DNA of 64,000 bases, from contig CM073893.1 of assembly GCA_037176705.1 (NCBI GenBank), forward strand, positions 15,624,074-15,688,073. Reading direction: 5' to 3'. This document shows positions 21,300-33,635 of the stretch, in pieces. The number at the start of each line of letters is the position of its first letter. The first letter of the stretch is position 1. The position numbers were made by a program, and so were the translations under genes. The notes under the pieces are model-generated. The model saw only the letters and a program-made list of their open reading frames with translations. It was not told the origin of the DNA and did not search any database. Source of the DNA: Molossus alvarezi (taxonomy: Eukaryota; Chordata; Mammalia; Chiroptera; Molossidae).

Positions 21300-21766
21300 G
21301 TAACCCCTCCCTCCTAATGAGCTCTGCCTCCTGGTATTCATGTTCTCATGTGGTCCTCTAGTAGTAGACTACGGCAGAAGTGATCACTGCTGAGGTTAGA
21401 GCATATAAAATACTGTTTCTTCCTTTTCGGTCATTGCATTCTCTCCCTCTCTCTCTTTTGTTTTTCCCTCTCATCACTCATTTTGGGGGAAAACAGTCTT
21501 TGTGTCAAGCATCACCCATGTAGCAAGAAACTGAGGCCTGCAAACCACCAGGTAAGTGAGACTGAAAGCAGGTCCTCCAACCCCAGTCAAAGCATAGAGA
21601 ACTGGGACATCTGCTGACAGCTGATTACAACCTCATGAGAGACTGAGTCAGGACCACCTCGGTAAGCTGCTCCCAGATTCTTGACCTTTAACAATACGGT
21701 GTGGGACAGTAAATGTTTGTTGTTTTGGGTAATCTGTTACATAGCAATAGATGACTAATACAGGCA
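21300..21766 (+). mobile_element. MLT1-type LTR relic
   Basis: The end 'GTGGGACAGTAAATGTTTGT', then 'TGTTTTGGGTAATCTGTTAC', then 'GCAATAGATGACTAATACAG' is diagnostic of MLT1-group LTR ends. The 5' limit is unclear. Confidence 0.7.
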
Positions 21767-21779
21767 CCCTGACTGACAC

Positions 21780-22290
21780 ATTCCCTCTCTCTTACCCTTC
21801 CTATCCAGGCAATCAACTCCTAAGTATCTGCTCACTTCATCCTTTCTCCACTGCCATCATCCTGGCCCAAGTCTGGACTACTGCAATAGATCCCTAACTG
21901 ATCTCTAATCATGGGAAATTTGTTGATGACATTATCCTTATTAAAGCCCTTCCATGGCAATCTATAGCTCTTAGAATCAAGATAAAAACCTTTATATAGC
22001 TCACATGATCATAACCCTTCCTACTTCCATGGTTTGTCTGAGACCTCTCACTTACACTCATCCACCCTGCATGCTTGGACTTCGTTGGTCACTTTCTATC
22101 CTTTCTACGTACCAAGGTTCTTCCCTGAATCAAGCATTTCAGGCAGGCAGCTTAAAACTCTTTTCCTACCTCCCAGTCAGCTCAATTGACCCCTGTCTCA
22201 GCTTCCATGATGCCTTCTCAGAAAAGCCTTCCTGTCTTCCACCAGGACTGAGCTAAGTCCACTGCTATTTACCTTCACTGAAATCTTACT
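21780..22290 (+). repeat. L2 LINE relic
   Basis: Sense L2 landmarks: 'CTGGACTACTGCAATAGATC', 'AGCCCTTCCATGGCAATCTA' and 'GCCTTCTCAGAAAAGCCTTC'. No open frame. Confidence 0.65.
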
Positions 22291-22318
22291 CAATATCGAA
22301 CCAATATGGTCTTCCGGT

Positions 22319-22330
22319 CAAGATGGCGGC
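22319..22330 (+). promoter_or_regulatory. YY1-like site at the HAL1 5' end
   Basis: CAAGATGGCGGC lies about 12 bp inside the element. A YY1 site in the same place directs correct transcription start in human L1. Function here is inferred. Confidence 0.6.
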
Positions 22331-23166
22331 ATGGGTCACCACATCAAAGTTACAACTAAACTACAGAACAACCATCACTCAAAAACCGCCTGACATCAAG
22401 CTGAATGGAAGTCCTACAACTACGAAATTAAAGCAGCAGCCACATGCAGACTGGTAGGAGAGGTGGAGGTGGACGGGCTGGTCCCACACCCATGTGTGGC
22501 AGATAAAAATCAGGAGGACACCTCAGCTGGGAAGGTCCTTCCTGAGGACTGAGGGGTCCCATCCCACACCAGTTGCCCAGCTCAGGGTTCCAGTGCCAGG
22601 AAGAGAAGTCCCCATAACTTCTGGCTGTAAAACCAGCAGGAACTGATGCTGAAAGAGGCTGAGGCGGCTGGAGCCCCAGGCAGCTCCTCTTAAAGGGCCT
22701 GCACTTACTTGGATTCGCACCCTCCAGGCTCCAGCATGGGGAGGCAGCTTGAAAGGCACCAGAGACATACAGGGAAGAACTGAATTGTTTGGCACTGGAG
22801 CGAGGGCTGAAGAGGCAGCTTTCTCCTGGACAAATGTGTTGTCAGAGGCCTTTGTTTCTTTGGTGAGCCCTTCCCTGGGGCGGCAGACAGCAGCCATATC
22901 TGGGACTCCAGCAACCTGGCTCACACTGTTTCCTCACCCTGGTGATTCCCTGAGGCCCTGCCCCACCCAACTTTCAGGCCCACCCAAGTTGTTGCCAGTT
23001 GCTTTACCTTAGGATTGGCCTGTCTTGGATCCTGCTTTAGGTTTTCCTTAATTCTTTCAAACAAGCAGCATGTGGTCTCAGCTAGCCCCATACTGCTCGT
23101 TAAGTAATACATAGAAACAAACACAGGGAGGCAGCCAAAATAAGGAGACAAAGAAACAGGTCCCAA

Positions 23167-24056
23167 ATGAAAGAACAGAACAAAACTCCAGGAAAAGGAC
23201 TAAGAGAAATGGAGATAGGCAACCTAAAAGATGGAGAGTTCAAAACACTGCTTATAAAAATGCTCAATGAACTTAGTGAGAACCTCAGTGAACTTAGTGA
23301 GGGCCTCAAGAGCATAAAAAAAGACCAGTGAGAAATGAAGGAGGCACTAACTGAAATATAGAATAATTTACACAGATTCAATAGTAGAGTAGGTAAAGCA
23401 AGAAGCAAACCATCGATTTGGACTATAGGGAAGCAAAAAACACCCAATCCGAACAGCAAAAAGAAAAAAGAATCCAAAAAAATGAGGAGAGTGTAAGGAG
23501 CCTCTGGGACAACTTCAAGCGTGCCAACATTCGCATCTTGGGGTTGCCAGAAGGAGAAGAGAGAGAGCAAGAAATCAAAAACGTATTTGAAACAATAATG
23601 GCAGAAAACTTCCCTAACCTGGTGAAGGAAACAGACATACAAGTCCAGGAAGCACAGAAAGTACCAAACATGATGAACCCCAAGAGGCCCACACCAAGAC
23701 ACATCATCATCAAAATGCAAAAGGTTCAAGACAAAGACAGAATCTTACAAGCAGCAAGAGAAAAGTAGTTAGTTACCTAGAAGGGAGTTCCCATTAGGCT
23801 GTCAGCTGATTTCTCAAAAGAAACTTTGCACGCCAGAAGGGAGTGGCAAGAAATATTCAGAGTGATGAAAAGCAAGAACCTACAACCAAGATTATTCTAT
23901 CCTGCAAAGCTACCATTTAGAATCGATGGCCATATAAAGAGTTTCCCAGACAAGGAAAAGCTAACGGAGTTCATCACCACAAAACCATTACTATATGAAA
24001 TGTTGAAGGGTCTTCTAGAAGAAAAAGATAAAAAATATGAACAAACAAAATGGTAA
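23167..24056 (+). pseudogene. HAL1/L1 ORF1 (RNA-binding, broken)
   Basis: L1 ORF1p is a trimeric coiled-coil RNA chaperone that coats L1 RNA. ATG at 23167 opens a frame MKEQNKTPGKGLREMEIG. An E/L/S-rich coiled-coil-like part follows, with a short repeat of NLSELSE type. The RRM-like part (23418-23766) has LGLPEGEEREQEIKNVF and MNPKRPTPRHIIIKM. The C-terminal part (23826-24056) has SKNLQPRLFYPAKLPF and DKEKLTEFITTKPLL. A stop at 23329-23331, further stops, at least one frameshift and a TAG at 23766-23768 break it. The length, ~296 codons, is near the usual ORF1 size. Confidence 0.88.
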
Positions 24057-24445
24057 TGAATACATACCTATTGACAATTGAATCTACACACAAAATAAAC
24101 AAGCAAAACAAAAACATTCTCATAGATACAGAGAACATTTTGTTGGTTGCCAGATGCGAGGGGGGTTGGGGAAATGGGTGAAAAAGGTGAAGGGATTAAG
24201 AAGTACAAATTGGTTGTTAGACTGACAAATCTCAAAGGGAAGAGGGGTTGGGGGGTGGGAAGAAATAAACCAAAGAACCTATATGTATATAGGCATAACC
24301 AATGAACACAGACAATAGTGTGGGGAAAGGCAGGAAGGGGGCAGGATTAGGGAGGAGGGGGTCAATGGGGGAAAAATGAGGAACATCCGTAATACATTCA
24401 ACAATAAAGATAAGTTAAAAAAAAGAAAAAAAATTTAACCAATAT

Positions 24446-24640
24446 TTATTTAGCAACTATCACAGGTACTGTCTAAAAGTTAGGAATATATTAGAGAATA
24501 TCTTCTACCATTTGCTCATGGTGTGTATCACAATTTTAATTCAAATAAATTATTAATATCTATCTTTAATATGGAGATTGTAAATGTCGTGTGGACAGAG
24601 CCCATCATCTGCTTTGTTTACCAATTCCTGGCTTAGAGTA
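24446..24640. other. Unassigned sequence
   Basis: Short AT-rich stretch between the HAL1 and a MIR relic. Confidence 0.3.
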
Positions 24641-24885
24641 GTACCCAGTTAACATTTATTGAAGAAACAAAATAAATGAGCTTTGGAGTCAGACAGACCT
24701 AAATTTGAATACTTGATCTACTACTTACAAATGATGTGACTTGGGCACAGTTTCACCACCTTCAAATGTGAATAACTAAGTACCTACCTCATAGTGTTGA
24801 CATGATGATTAAATCAGATGATACATGCAATATGCTCTCAACAGTGTCTAATACTTAATAAGTGTTTATGCAAATGAGATATTTT
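24641..24885 (+). repeat. MIR SINE relic, nearly full length
   Basis: 'GAGCTTTGGAGTCAGACAGA', 'GATGTGACTTGGGCACAGTT', 'GTACCTACCTCATAGTGTTG' and 'TGATGATTAAATCAGATGAT' follow MIR order from head to tail. Confidence 0.9.
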
Positions 24886-26590
24886 ATTATTAAAAATGAA
24901 CTTTATATCACATTCATGTCACAGTGCTATCATTTTGAGACTGTCCATTTAAAGCAGGCTACCCTTCCCTAGTCATTCCTTCCCCTCCTTTTCCCCAGAA
25001 TTATTACTGTGGTGTTGTTACTCAGCTTGGCTAAATGTACTTGCTTCTATTCCTTCAGGATTTCTCTGAAAAGGCAGCATTTTTTGTTTGCTATAAATTT
25101 CCCCACTTACCAAGAAGATTTTTAGTATGCATGTACATTTGGGAAAAAAGAAAAATGACACATACCCTTCGGGAGGAGTCTGTCAAAAAATTAGCAGTAA
25201 TAAATGGGAGTAGCTCTATCTCAAAGAACATAGTAGATATAAATCAAAGTGAAAGAAAAAGAGAAAGTCATGCAGTTCCAGCTTTTGATTATTCTGATCA
25301 GGATTGTGTATAGGAAATCATGGTGTGCATTTCTGCTAAAGGTAATAAATGCACAGAATAACTTAAAACATACCCATCAAACTGCCAATGGCTAGGATAA
25401 CATGCTCACTTCTAAAACTTCAAGGGGAGATTGGGCAAAAGCAACTCCAGCAACCTATTTTGCCATTTAGAATCCCTTCTTGGTTAAGTGAGGGGTCAAG
25501 TTTTACCTACTCAGTCACTCTTGTTTTCAAAGCTAAGCCTTGGCTTCACCCTAAAGAACATCCCAACTTCAGTTGCAAAATGCTAGAGCCACAGCCTTAA
25601 GTGGAATGTGCAAGCTTCTTTCACAGCATCTGCCAGCCTTATGACTCTTGATGCAGAAACTTGAGAGCAGGACCTGCCACTGCTCAGAAATCTGCCACCC
25701 TGGCCCTGTAAGGCTTGGAAACTTCTCTGGGATAGCTCATCCTCAGTGTTTTCTTAGGATCAGGGAAGCTACACTGTAGGTCTGACTGGTGACCAAAGAA
25801 ATGCACAGAGGCTGCCTTTGCATGGTAAGAAGCTGAGGAATAGCTCCAGATTCCCCCAAACCCAGCTCCTCTCCAAACCTTAGTGCCTGTGTTGATTCAC
25901 CACTTAGACATGTTTCCTCAACTATCAAGGACAACTTCTTTCCTTTCCTAAAGCCTAAAGCTTATTCCTGCCGAGGCCACAAAACCTTGCCCTTAGAAAT
26001 TCTCAACACGGCAGGAGTAGACCAAGTTCTAGAAACATGACCAGTCTCTCTATACCCCTCTTTACCCAAAATTATAGGAGTTTCCCTGTATAATTCTTAT
26101 TACTGAAATATTTTCACTGAGAAAGACCACTAAATCCTGAGTTAGTCTTTCTCCATGGGCCCCCAGGATCAATTCAGCAGACATCTGGAGGTGGCAATTC
26201 TCATCCTGGAAGTCCTCTTTAAGTTAGAGAAATCAGTGTAAGATCTTGCTCTGAAAGTCAGGAAGCTGCTGAGAAGCTGGGCTGCCAACCGTGGATAGCA
26301 ACTGACCTCCCTCTTATCTATGGGTGAGCTCACTTCCTTCATGCATAGATCAGCATCTTTATCAGAAAGTGTGGCATTGTTTTAGGGCTATGTGTGGCTT
26401 ATTTTAATAACTAAAGGTCCTTTTTAATTAATTGCACAGCAGGGTCTAGATGTGAGTCCAAATACTAGGCAGAACCATGGCTGCAATTAAATTTTGCTAT
26501 TGATTTTAATAAATAAAAGGATGGGGTACAGGATAACATCAGTGTGCCAAGACATACTCCAATCAACACTTACTGTTTGTTCAGGTTTAG
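24886..26590. other. Unassigned old sequence
   Basis: Open frames of 63-92 codons (for example 25035-25313 on plus) lack recognisable domains. No repeat identified with confidence. Confidence 0.35.
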
Positions 26591-27060
26591 CTGATACAGC
26601 AATCAGGGTTCCAACAAAAACCGAATAAACCACTCAAATTAGGATAACTTAGAAAGGCTTATAAGGGGATAATTACGAAAGTGAGGGCAGGGTTCAGGGA
26701 ACTATAAGGGATAGGAAGAATCGCAGCAGCCGAGCAGTTACCACTTTGGGGCCCAAAGGGACAGGCAGAGGAGTCATAAAGCCTGGAAAGAGAGAAACAT
26801 GCATAGCAGTACTTTGAGAGGAGCAATGAGTAAGCTTTGGATCTCTTGCCCGACTCTTCTTTGACTAAACCCATCCTGAGCCCAAAGGCTTGGAGCCACA
26901 CAGGCAGCCACTGGGAGCAGAATGGAGAGAATGGTGAGGAAATCTGGAGGAGCCAATATAAATTCTCTGGCATCCCTGGATTACAAAGCACAACAGGATC
27001 TTCTTCTCCTTATCCCTCTAACCAATCAATCCAACTCTCTTCTTCCCCAGGTTGTTCTTA
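26591..27060 (-). mobile_element. Possible ancient LTR relic
   Basis: 'CAATCAGGGTTCCAACAAAA', 'CACTCAAATTAGGATAACTT' and a body with 'GGGCAGGGTTCAGGGAAC' resemble the reverse of an old mammalian LTR. Family uncertain. Confidence 0.35.
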
Positions 27061-28330
27061 AATATGGCCATTCACCAAGTCTTCGCCTTCATAGGGCCCC
27101 TTCAGAGCTCCTGCTCCCCTTCTCCGACTCAAGGATTTACCTCTCACCGCTCTACATGATTCTTAAAAATGTGGTCCAAGCTCTCACCTAACCAAACTGT
27201 CTGCTGGATAACTTGACCCAGATGGTCATTGGTACTATAAAATCAACAGATCCCAAACCAAACTCCTACTCTCCCACTACCTTTGTTCCAAACTGGCTCC
27301 TCCTCCCAACTTATACTACTTCTGTTAATAGCGACATCATTTCCCTAATGACTCTAAATTACAAGCTCAGCCATGCTTATCTATGCCTTTCTTTCTTTTT
27401 TTGCCCTCCATTGGTTGTCTAAATTTGTACCCTCTCCTTCCAGTGTGCATCCAGTCTCATGACTGTCCTAGTTACAGGCCTGGACGTTTTACCTGGACTA
27501 TTATAATAAATTCCTAACAGTGACCCTAGCTCCAATCCATTCCAATGCACAAATATTTAAGTGTATTGTACTAAGTTGCCTCACTGAAACAGCCAATATT
27601 TTTGCCTCCAATCTCCTTGAAGCAGGACATTAGAGGAGAGGGAACAACTTCTAACATGACCCTTCCTAAGCAGGGCATGCAGCACTCCCTCGTTTTGCAT
27701 ATGTCAGCCTGAGGCCCAGAGAAACTGCTTGTCCATATAACCTGCCTCGAAAACCCAGGGCTCTATAAAAAGTCTCTGATGACTCTGGCTTACTTTTCTA
27801 GTTAGTAGAGCATAAGCTATTTCTACAAGGTGTTCCCAATTCATCTTTTTAGGCTTTTATCCTGCAACTACCCTATATATAGCCTATTCTCTACCTAAAG
27901 TCAACATTCTGGAAGACAACTCATGACTGTCCTCATTAGTGTCCCTACACATACTTTGTCTTGCTTGAATCGGCCTTTTGTCCCTCAAGCCCCCTAGTTC
28001 TACCTGTTAAACATCTATCCACCTTTCAGAGCAGATGCCACCGCACTCTTCCTTTAAACCCTCTTTCATAAAGTCCCCTACAAAGCTTTTCTGGACTTGC
28101 CCCAACCAAATAAGATCTTTCCTTTAAATCTCCAAAAAACTTTCACCACTGTTATTTTACCCTGGTCTGTCAAGTGTTTACATTACCCTATACATGGCTA
28201 TTTGTGTACCTGTCTGAACCCCTTATTATATTATAAACTTCTTATAAGAATGGCTTATGTCATGTTCTTCAACTTTATATTATTAATACAGTGTATTTCA
28301 CATAATTTTTTGATTCCATAATTATTTTAA
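27061..28330 (+). repeat. Mostly unassigned, with sense L2 pieces
   Basis: L2-like text is seen near 27470-27560 ('CTGGACTATTATAATAAATT') and 27960-28320 ('CCTGGTCTGTCAAGTGTTTA'). The central part is not recognised. Confidence 0.4.
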
Positions 28331-29064
28331 AATTTAATTTATGATACTATTTTCTTTAGACAAAATTAACTATTCCCATACTTTCTCAACATAACCACAT
28401 TTCATGTGTATTTCCCTAGGCAGGAAGGGATGAAGTTTTGTTGTTAGGGTTGGTCTTTTGTCTACTAAGATGATGGTATTTACTACAGCATATCTCATTT
28501 CTCTGATTTCTTACCACTCCTTGTCAAATTGGTGAGAGACAAAGACCAGCCAGCCTAGTCTATTTTGTAAGTTAATTCTCTTTTGAAGTTAAATTGTGTA
28601 TGCAATATATGTTGAAGAAATGAATGACTGAAAGGATGCATGCATGTCATGACTGCTACTAGGCCTACTTTGTCTCATTAGCTTTATTTATGTTTAAGTT
28701 CCGACCCTGATACCATCCAGCAGGATCTTGGGAAAGTCACTTAATTTCTCCGAACCTTGTAGAGTATATTTTAGAGAAGGTCTAAATTTTCAAACTTTTC
28801 TTTTAAGCTGAGGAGCTCTTTTAACAAACAAAAACCTTACTTGGCCATGCACTCTATAAAACTAATAAAATCAGAGTCAGAAGTAGTTTGTTGAAAATTG
28901 GGGAAGGAGATTTGAGGAATGAGGTGTGAAAACCAGAAGACAGGGTGATCTTGAAAGTACATTCTACTTTTATCTCCTCCAACAACCACTTTATCAAAAA
29001 TACAGTCAAGGCTAAAAGATTCAAAACAGTATTAACTGGTAGGGGTTTCTAAAATTCCAATTGA
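28331..29064. other. Unassigned AT-rich sequence with a possible MIR scrap
   Basis: 'GATCTTGGGAAAGTCACTTA' with 'TTTCTCCGAACCTTG' at about 28720-28762 may be a MIR core. Nothing else recognised. Confidence 0.35.
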
Positions 29065-29132
29065 CTGAAAAAATTCAAAGTGAGATGCAGATACTAATTC
29101 ATCCCCATTAGAATGTCTATGATAAAAATTTA

Positions 29133-29388
29133 TTATTATTATTTTTTTTATCCTCACCCGAGGACATTTTTGCATTTTTTTGTTCAGACAGAGAGGGAGG
29201 GAGAGAGAGGAAGAGAGAGAGAGAGAAACATCAACGTGAAAGGGACACATCGAGTGGCTGCCACCCGCACGACCAACCAGGGCAGGGGACAAACTGCAAC
29301 CGAGGTACGTGCCCTTAGCGGGAACCGAACCCGGGTCTCTCTGTACCGCAGGCCGACGCTCTAACCGCTGAGCCAAACTGGCCAGGGC
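29133..29388 (-). mobile_element. Ves SINE
   Basis: Well-preserved copy. A 17-bp perfect duplication TCTATGATAAAAATTTA (29116-29132 and 29389-29405) flanks it. Confidence 0.95.
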
Positions 29389-29956
29389 TCTATGATAAAA
29401 ATTTAAAAAACAACAACCAACCAACAACATAAAAAAATAACTCATGTTGGCATAGATGTGGAGAAATTGGAATCCTTGTGCACTGCTGATGGAAATATAA
29501 AACAGTGTAGCTGCTGTGGAAAACAGTATGGTGGGTCTTCAAAAAAATTACTACATAATTCAGCAATTCCACTTCTATGTATATACCCAGAAGAACTGAA
29601 AGTAAGGACTCAAACAAACATTTGTAAACCCATGTTAATGGCACCAAAAGGTATTATATAACTAAAAGATGAAAGCAACCCAAGTATCCATCGACAGATG
29701 AATGGATAAACAAAATGTGGTACATACATACAATGGAATATTATATAGTCTTAAAAAGAAATGAAATTTTGACACATGTTACAACATGGAAGAAACTTGA
29801 AGACATTATGCTAAGGGAAATAAGCCAGACAAAAAAGGACAAATATTGTATGATTTTATATCTCATATGAGATACCTAGAATAGTCAAATCATAGACACA
29901 GAAAGTAGAATAGTGGTTACCAAGGGCTGGAAGGAGAGAGTAATGGGAAATTGGTG

Positions 29957-30162
29957 TTTATTTATTTATATTTTTATTGAGTTTGAGAGAGAGAGAGAGA
30001 TAGAAACATCGATGAGAAAGACACATCGATCGGCTGCCTCCTGCACGTCCCCTATTGAGAATTGAGCCCCCAACCTGGGCATGTGCCCTGACCAGGAATC
30101 AAACCCGTGACTTCTTGGCCCATGGGTCAATGCTCAACCACTGAGCCACACTGGCTGGGCAA
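29957..30162 (-). mobile_element. Ves-related SINE, older subtype
   Basis: TATTT-rich end, GA tract, 'CATCGATCGGCTGCCTCCTG' and head 'CACACTGGCTGGGC' on the complement. Confidence 0.88.
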
Positions 30163-30350
30163 TAGAGAATGAGTGTTTAATGTGCACAATGTTTGAGTCG
30201 GTGCTGTTAAAAAAGTTCTGGAGATGGACAGTGGTGATAGTTGTCCAGCAATGAGAATGTACCTAGTGCCACTGAATTGTACCCTTAAAAATGGTTAAAA
30301 CAGTACGTATTATGACATATATATTGTATCACAGTAAAAAATAGCGAGAC

Positions 30351-32394
30351 AAATAGAATATATTGATCAGTTTTGGAATGATTGCAGAATAGAGAAAATC
30401 TACATAGTGCATATAGTACCCAGAATGAGTTTCAAGATATCTAAGGACAAAGGAGTTCTCTATGTTAGTATAGGGAATTTTTTAAAGTGCTGGCCTCAGG
30501 CTAAACTTCCTACTGGAAAAAGACCTGCATGGAACTAATCACTGGGCATCCCAATGGCTTCCAGGACTAGATGAGTTGTTTCTTACCCACTACAGTGGTC
30601 TCTGAAGTGTAAATATACAGTTCTTATTTTCCACCGGGAGCCAGGAAAGAACTTCAGGAACAAATCTAAGGACTGTCACCACATCCTGTCACACAACCAA
30701 GCTTGCCTAGAAAGGGTTCTGAGTTCAGTGTTGGCTCAGATCTCCCTGAATTCCTGTTCCACAGAGAGGAACTTGGTCACAGAAGCTCTGACTGGGGCAG
30801 CATTTAGCATCGTGGCTATAAGGTAAGGGAGTCATTTTGAGGTCACAACCTGGAGACAAAGCTGTCACCTCCCAGAGAAAGCACAGATTGGGTCCATAGT
30901 TTAGCTTGTCTTTTACACCTAAGTTATATCTGAAAAATCTTACCATTACACAATTGACAGACTTTCCTATTATCTGCTATATATTAGTTTGACTGTCCTA
31001 ACACAGAACAATTTTAAAGTATAAGTTTGGGCAGTTAAAGGCCAAGATGGCAGCTTCACAATGGCTAGGACTCAGGTTTTTGCTGTCTTACTGTTCTGCT
31101 ATCCTAGGATGTGGTCCTTGTCTTCAGGATCCAAGATGTCTAATTATATCAGCAAAAAGATGGAGAAAGGGGGTGGAACACATGCTCTTTCCCTCTAAAG
31201 CTACAATCTCAAAGCTGCACATGTCACTCTGCTTCTGTCCCAAGACAACGAAACATTCTGATACAAGGGATGCTGGATGATCGAATCAATTCCAAGCGTC
31301 CATGTGTCCAGCTAAAATTCTGGGGTTTACTTATTGTAGGAAAAGGTTAGAGTTCCCTGATCTGAGCAGTCCATCTACTTGAAATATTGGTGATTGCTTG
31401 TACTCTTCCAAAGTGGGTGGAGGCCCTTGAGTATTGAGTCCAGTGTGCCCTCTTTGTTTTGGCTTGGTCTTTTGGCGTGCTCCTTCTTAGCATCACAAAG
31501 TGGTTATGCTCAGTTACCATCTAATTCTGTAGATCTGCCTTCATTCCTGAGTCTGATAAGATGAAATATGGCTCATTTCACTGCCACACAAGCTTCCCTA
31601 GAGATCCGTGGAATCAAGTACAATTTCCACACTGTTATGTGTTTCACAATGAGTATGTATATTTCCTATCCATCAATTCAGTAAAATTCAATAAAGAAAT
31701 GATTTTCCTCATCTTGCCATGAGGTAATAGAGGCTCAGAAATGTTAAGTAGCTTTCCCTGGGTAACTCAGTGGCAGAAGTGAGGTAGCACACTTCATAGT
31801 AGGGGAAGTATTACAAACACAAATCACTGCAATGCACAGGAGAGTGCAAGTAAAGTGCAAAGTGCAAATGCAAATGAAGCGTTCAAGGATCCTATGGTGA
31901 AAACAAACTACTTCTGGCTGAAGTGGTCACAGATTAGGGAGGAGACCATGTAGGACAGGTAAGATTTCAATAGGTCCTGATATGGGCAGTATATTAAGAT
32001 ATTTTTCCAGAGAAAAGAAGGAATAGTACAACTTGCTAATAGACTGATACCTGCACTTTCAAAAACACTGGTTTGTACTAATGAGATTTTACCCAAGTCA
32101 TGCTGGAGAGAAGTGAACCCAGGAATATTATCAAGCCAGTATGGTAGAAGGGGAAATGGCTGCTTGAAGACGCCCAAAACATTCCCATTTTTGTGTGTCT
32201 TAGATTATTTTTGATCATTCATCCATGCCTTGACACCCCTCAAGCAACACTCATTTGCTAAAATTGGGATGTTTCAACTTACTGGTACAATGGCTAAAGT
32301 TTTTATTTATAATTTTTAAAAATAACAACTGTTATTCCTCAGTAGTTTGTAAAACACAATAAAGAAAGTATTTTTTAATTCAAAAGAAAGGATG
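30351..32394. other. Unassigned old sequence
   Basis: A reverse MIR-like scrap is seen at about 31720-31795 ('AGGCTCAGAAATGTTAAGTA'). 31845-31880 contains short direct repeats of GTGCAAA / TGCAAATG type. Frames of 73-89 codons show no domain. Confidence 0.35.
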
Positions 32395-32755
32395 TGTATG
32401 GAAAGAGAGGGGAGGGAGAGAGAAAGAAAGTTTTAAGAAATACTGGCTCACATGATTATGGGGGCTGGCAGGTCTGAAATTTTCAGGGAAGGCTGGCAGG
32501 CTTGAGACCCAGGGAACTGCTGAGGGCAGTCTTGAAGCAGAATTCTTTCTTCCTTTGTCTCTTGAGACCTTCGACTGATCGAGTGGGGCCCACCCATATT
32601 ATGGAGGGAGGGTGGTAATTGCCTTATTCAAAGTCTGCTGAGTTAAATGTTTATCTTATCTAAAAATACCTTCACAGTGATTTCTAGACTGGTGCTTACC
32701 AAATATCTGGGTACTGTGCTAGCAATGTTGACACATAAAATTAACCATCAGAGCT
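32395..32755 (-). mobile_element. ERVL-type LTR relic (MLT2-like)
   Basis: 'ACTGGCTCACATGATTATGG' at the left, then 'TCGAGTGGGGCCCACCCATA' and 'ACACATAAAATTAACCATCA' at the right give the complement of an ERVL LTR, with its U5 side at the left. Confidence 0.6.
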
Positions 32756-33046
32756 AGGAGGAGGATAGTCAGACTTGGGTGGGTTTTGAATACTAGATGA
32801 ATGGGTTGACTTTATGAAATAATAAAATGTATAATTGCACTTGAGGCATAGTAGCATTCAACATGTAATTCCTTTTATCTGTGGGAGGATTTTGAAAGTT
32901 ATTGAGTAACTGAGTAACATGACCAAAACAATACTTATGAAATATATTTTTTATAGTAATGGTATGATGCAACAAAAAGGACTGAGACAAGCAGAAGGGA
33001 TATAAATTAAAAGTCTATTGCCGTGGATCAAGCATGAGGGAACAGA
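32756..33046 (-). repeat. Antisense L2 relic (copy A)
   Basis: 'TTGAGTAACTGAGTAACATG' and 'AGTCTATTGCCGTGGATCAA' follow antisense L2. Matching antisense text appears to resume at about 33487-33600 ('AAGGGTGGTAGCAGCAGAGG'), so the block between looks inserted. Confidence 0.5.
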
Positions 33047-33316
33047 ACCGACCTCTATGCTTCCACCTCATCCCACTTCACTCTTCTGAACACAGCAGCC
33101 AGCACAGAAGGTGCTTTAAAATGTAAATCAGATCCTGACACATCCCTGCACAAAACCGTCTAGTGGCATCTCAGAGCTCAGAATAAAGCCGAATTCTTAT
33201 GATCAATGAGCCTCTGACCTCTCTCTTCTCTTCTTTGTTCATGCTTCTTGTTGCTCCTTCTGGCTGTAACAGTTATCCCTTGACACCTGTATAATTTCTT
33301 CCCTCCCCTCCTTGAG
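33047..33316 (+). repeat. Left arm of a 270-bp inverted duplication
   Basis: The complement of these 270 bp matches 34147-34419 with three substitutions and one 3-bp length difference. It reads as sense L2 and begins and ends abruptly against antisense L2 and a MIR. Confidence 0.92.
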
Positions 33317-33486
33317 TTAAATGTTTATCGGTGTTAGGTACTATATGCTTCAAGCACACTATCTCACTTACTACTAATAACCACCCTATAAAGTAGGTAC
33401 CACTCACCAATGAACTTGCCCAAGATCTTATAACTAGTAAATGGTGAAGATGGGATTCAAACCCAAGTCTGTCTGATTCCAACCTA
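33317..33486 (-). repeat. MIR SINE relic
   Basis: 'CACCCTATAAAGTAGGTACC', 'TTGCCCAAGATCTTATAACT' and 'TGGGATTCAAACCCAAGTCT' are the complement of MIR. Confidence 0.85.
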
Positions 33487-33635
33487 TGCTGACATTAACA
33501 AGGGTGGTAGCAGCAGAGGGGGACAGATTCCAATAAAATCATGGAATTACAAGAACGTGGCAAATAATCAGATGTCCTAATAACAGACTGAGGGCTTTCA
33601 GTAAAAATTGGGTAGTCCCTATTAAAAGCTGGTTT

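Larger units (their letters stand above)
22308..24436 (+). mobile_element. Full-length half-L1 (HAL1-type, ORF1 only)
   Basis: The element has a GC-richer 5'UTR (22308-23166), an ORF1 region (23167-24056), a 3'UTR with G-rich stretches and an A-rich tail, and no ORF2 sequence at all. The 9-bp duplication AACCAATAT (22299-22307 and 24437-24445) marks both ends, so the 2.1-kb ORF1-only form is what inserted. HAL1 elements are known L1 derivatives of this architecture in mammals including bats; they depend on enzymes supplied in trans. The 3'UTR and ORF1 match the reverse copy at 49320-51970. Confidence 0.88.
29065..30350 (+). mobile_element. Old L1, ORF2 end and 3'UTR
   Basis: 'AATCCTTGTGCACTGCTGAT', 'AATGGAATATTATATAGTCT' and the terminal 'TTGTACCCTTAAAAATGGTT' are classic L1M-age landmarks. 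Two Ves SINEs (29133-29388, 29957-30162) interrupt it. Confidence 0.85.

Noticed and set aside
22523..23012. Open frames up to 133 codons near the HAL1 start
   Set aside because: They are in the HAL1 5'UTR, and the related region at 51236-51977 shows different broken frames, so there is no coding conservation.
23100..23729. A 209-codon frame on the minus strand rich in Phe, Leu and Ser
   Set aside because: It is the antisense shadow of HAL1 ORF1; the same antisense pattern recurs at 50147-50782.
31845..31880. Short direct repeats suggestive of a CRISPR-like or regulatory array
   Set aside because: Only two or three imperfect 7-8 bp units without spacers of constant size, in a mammalian genome.
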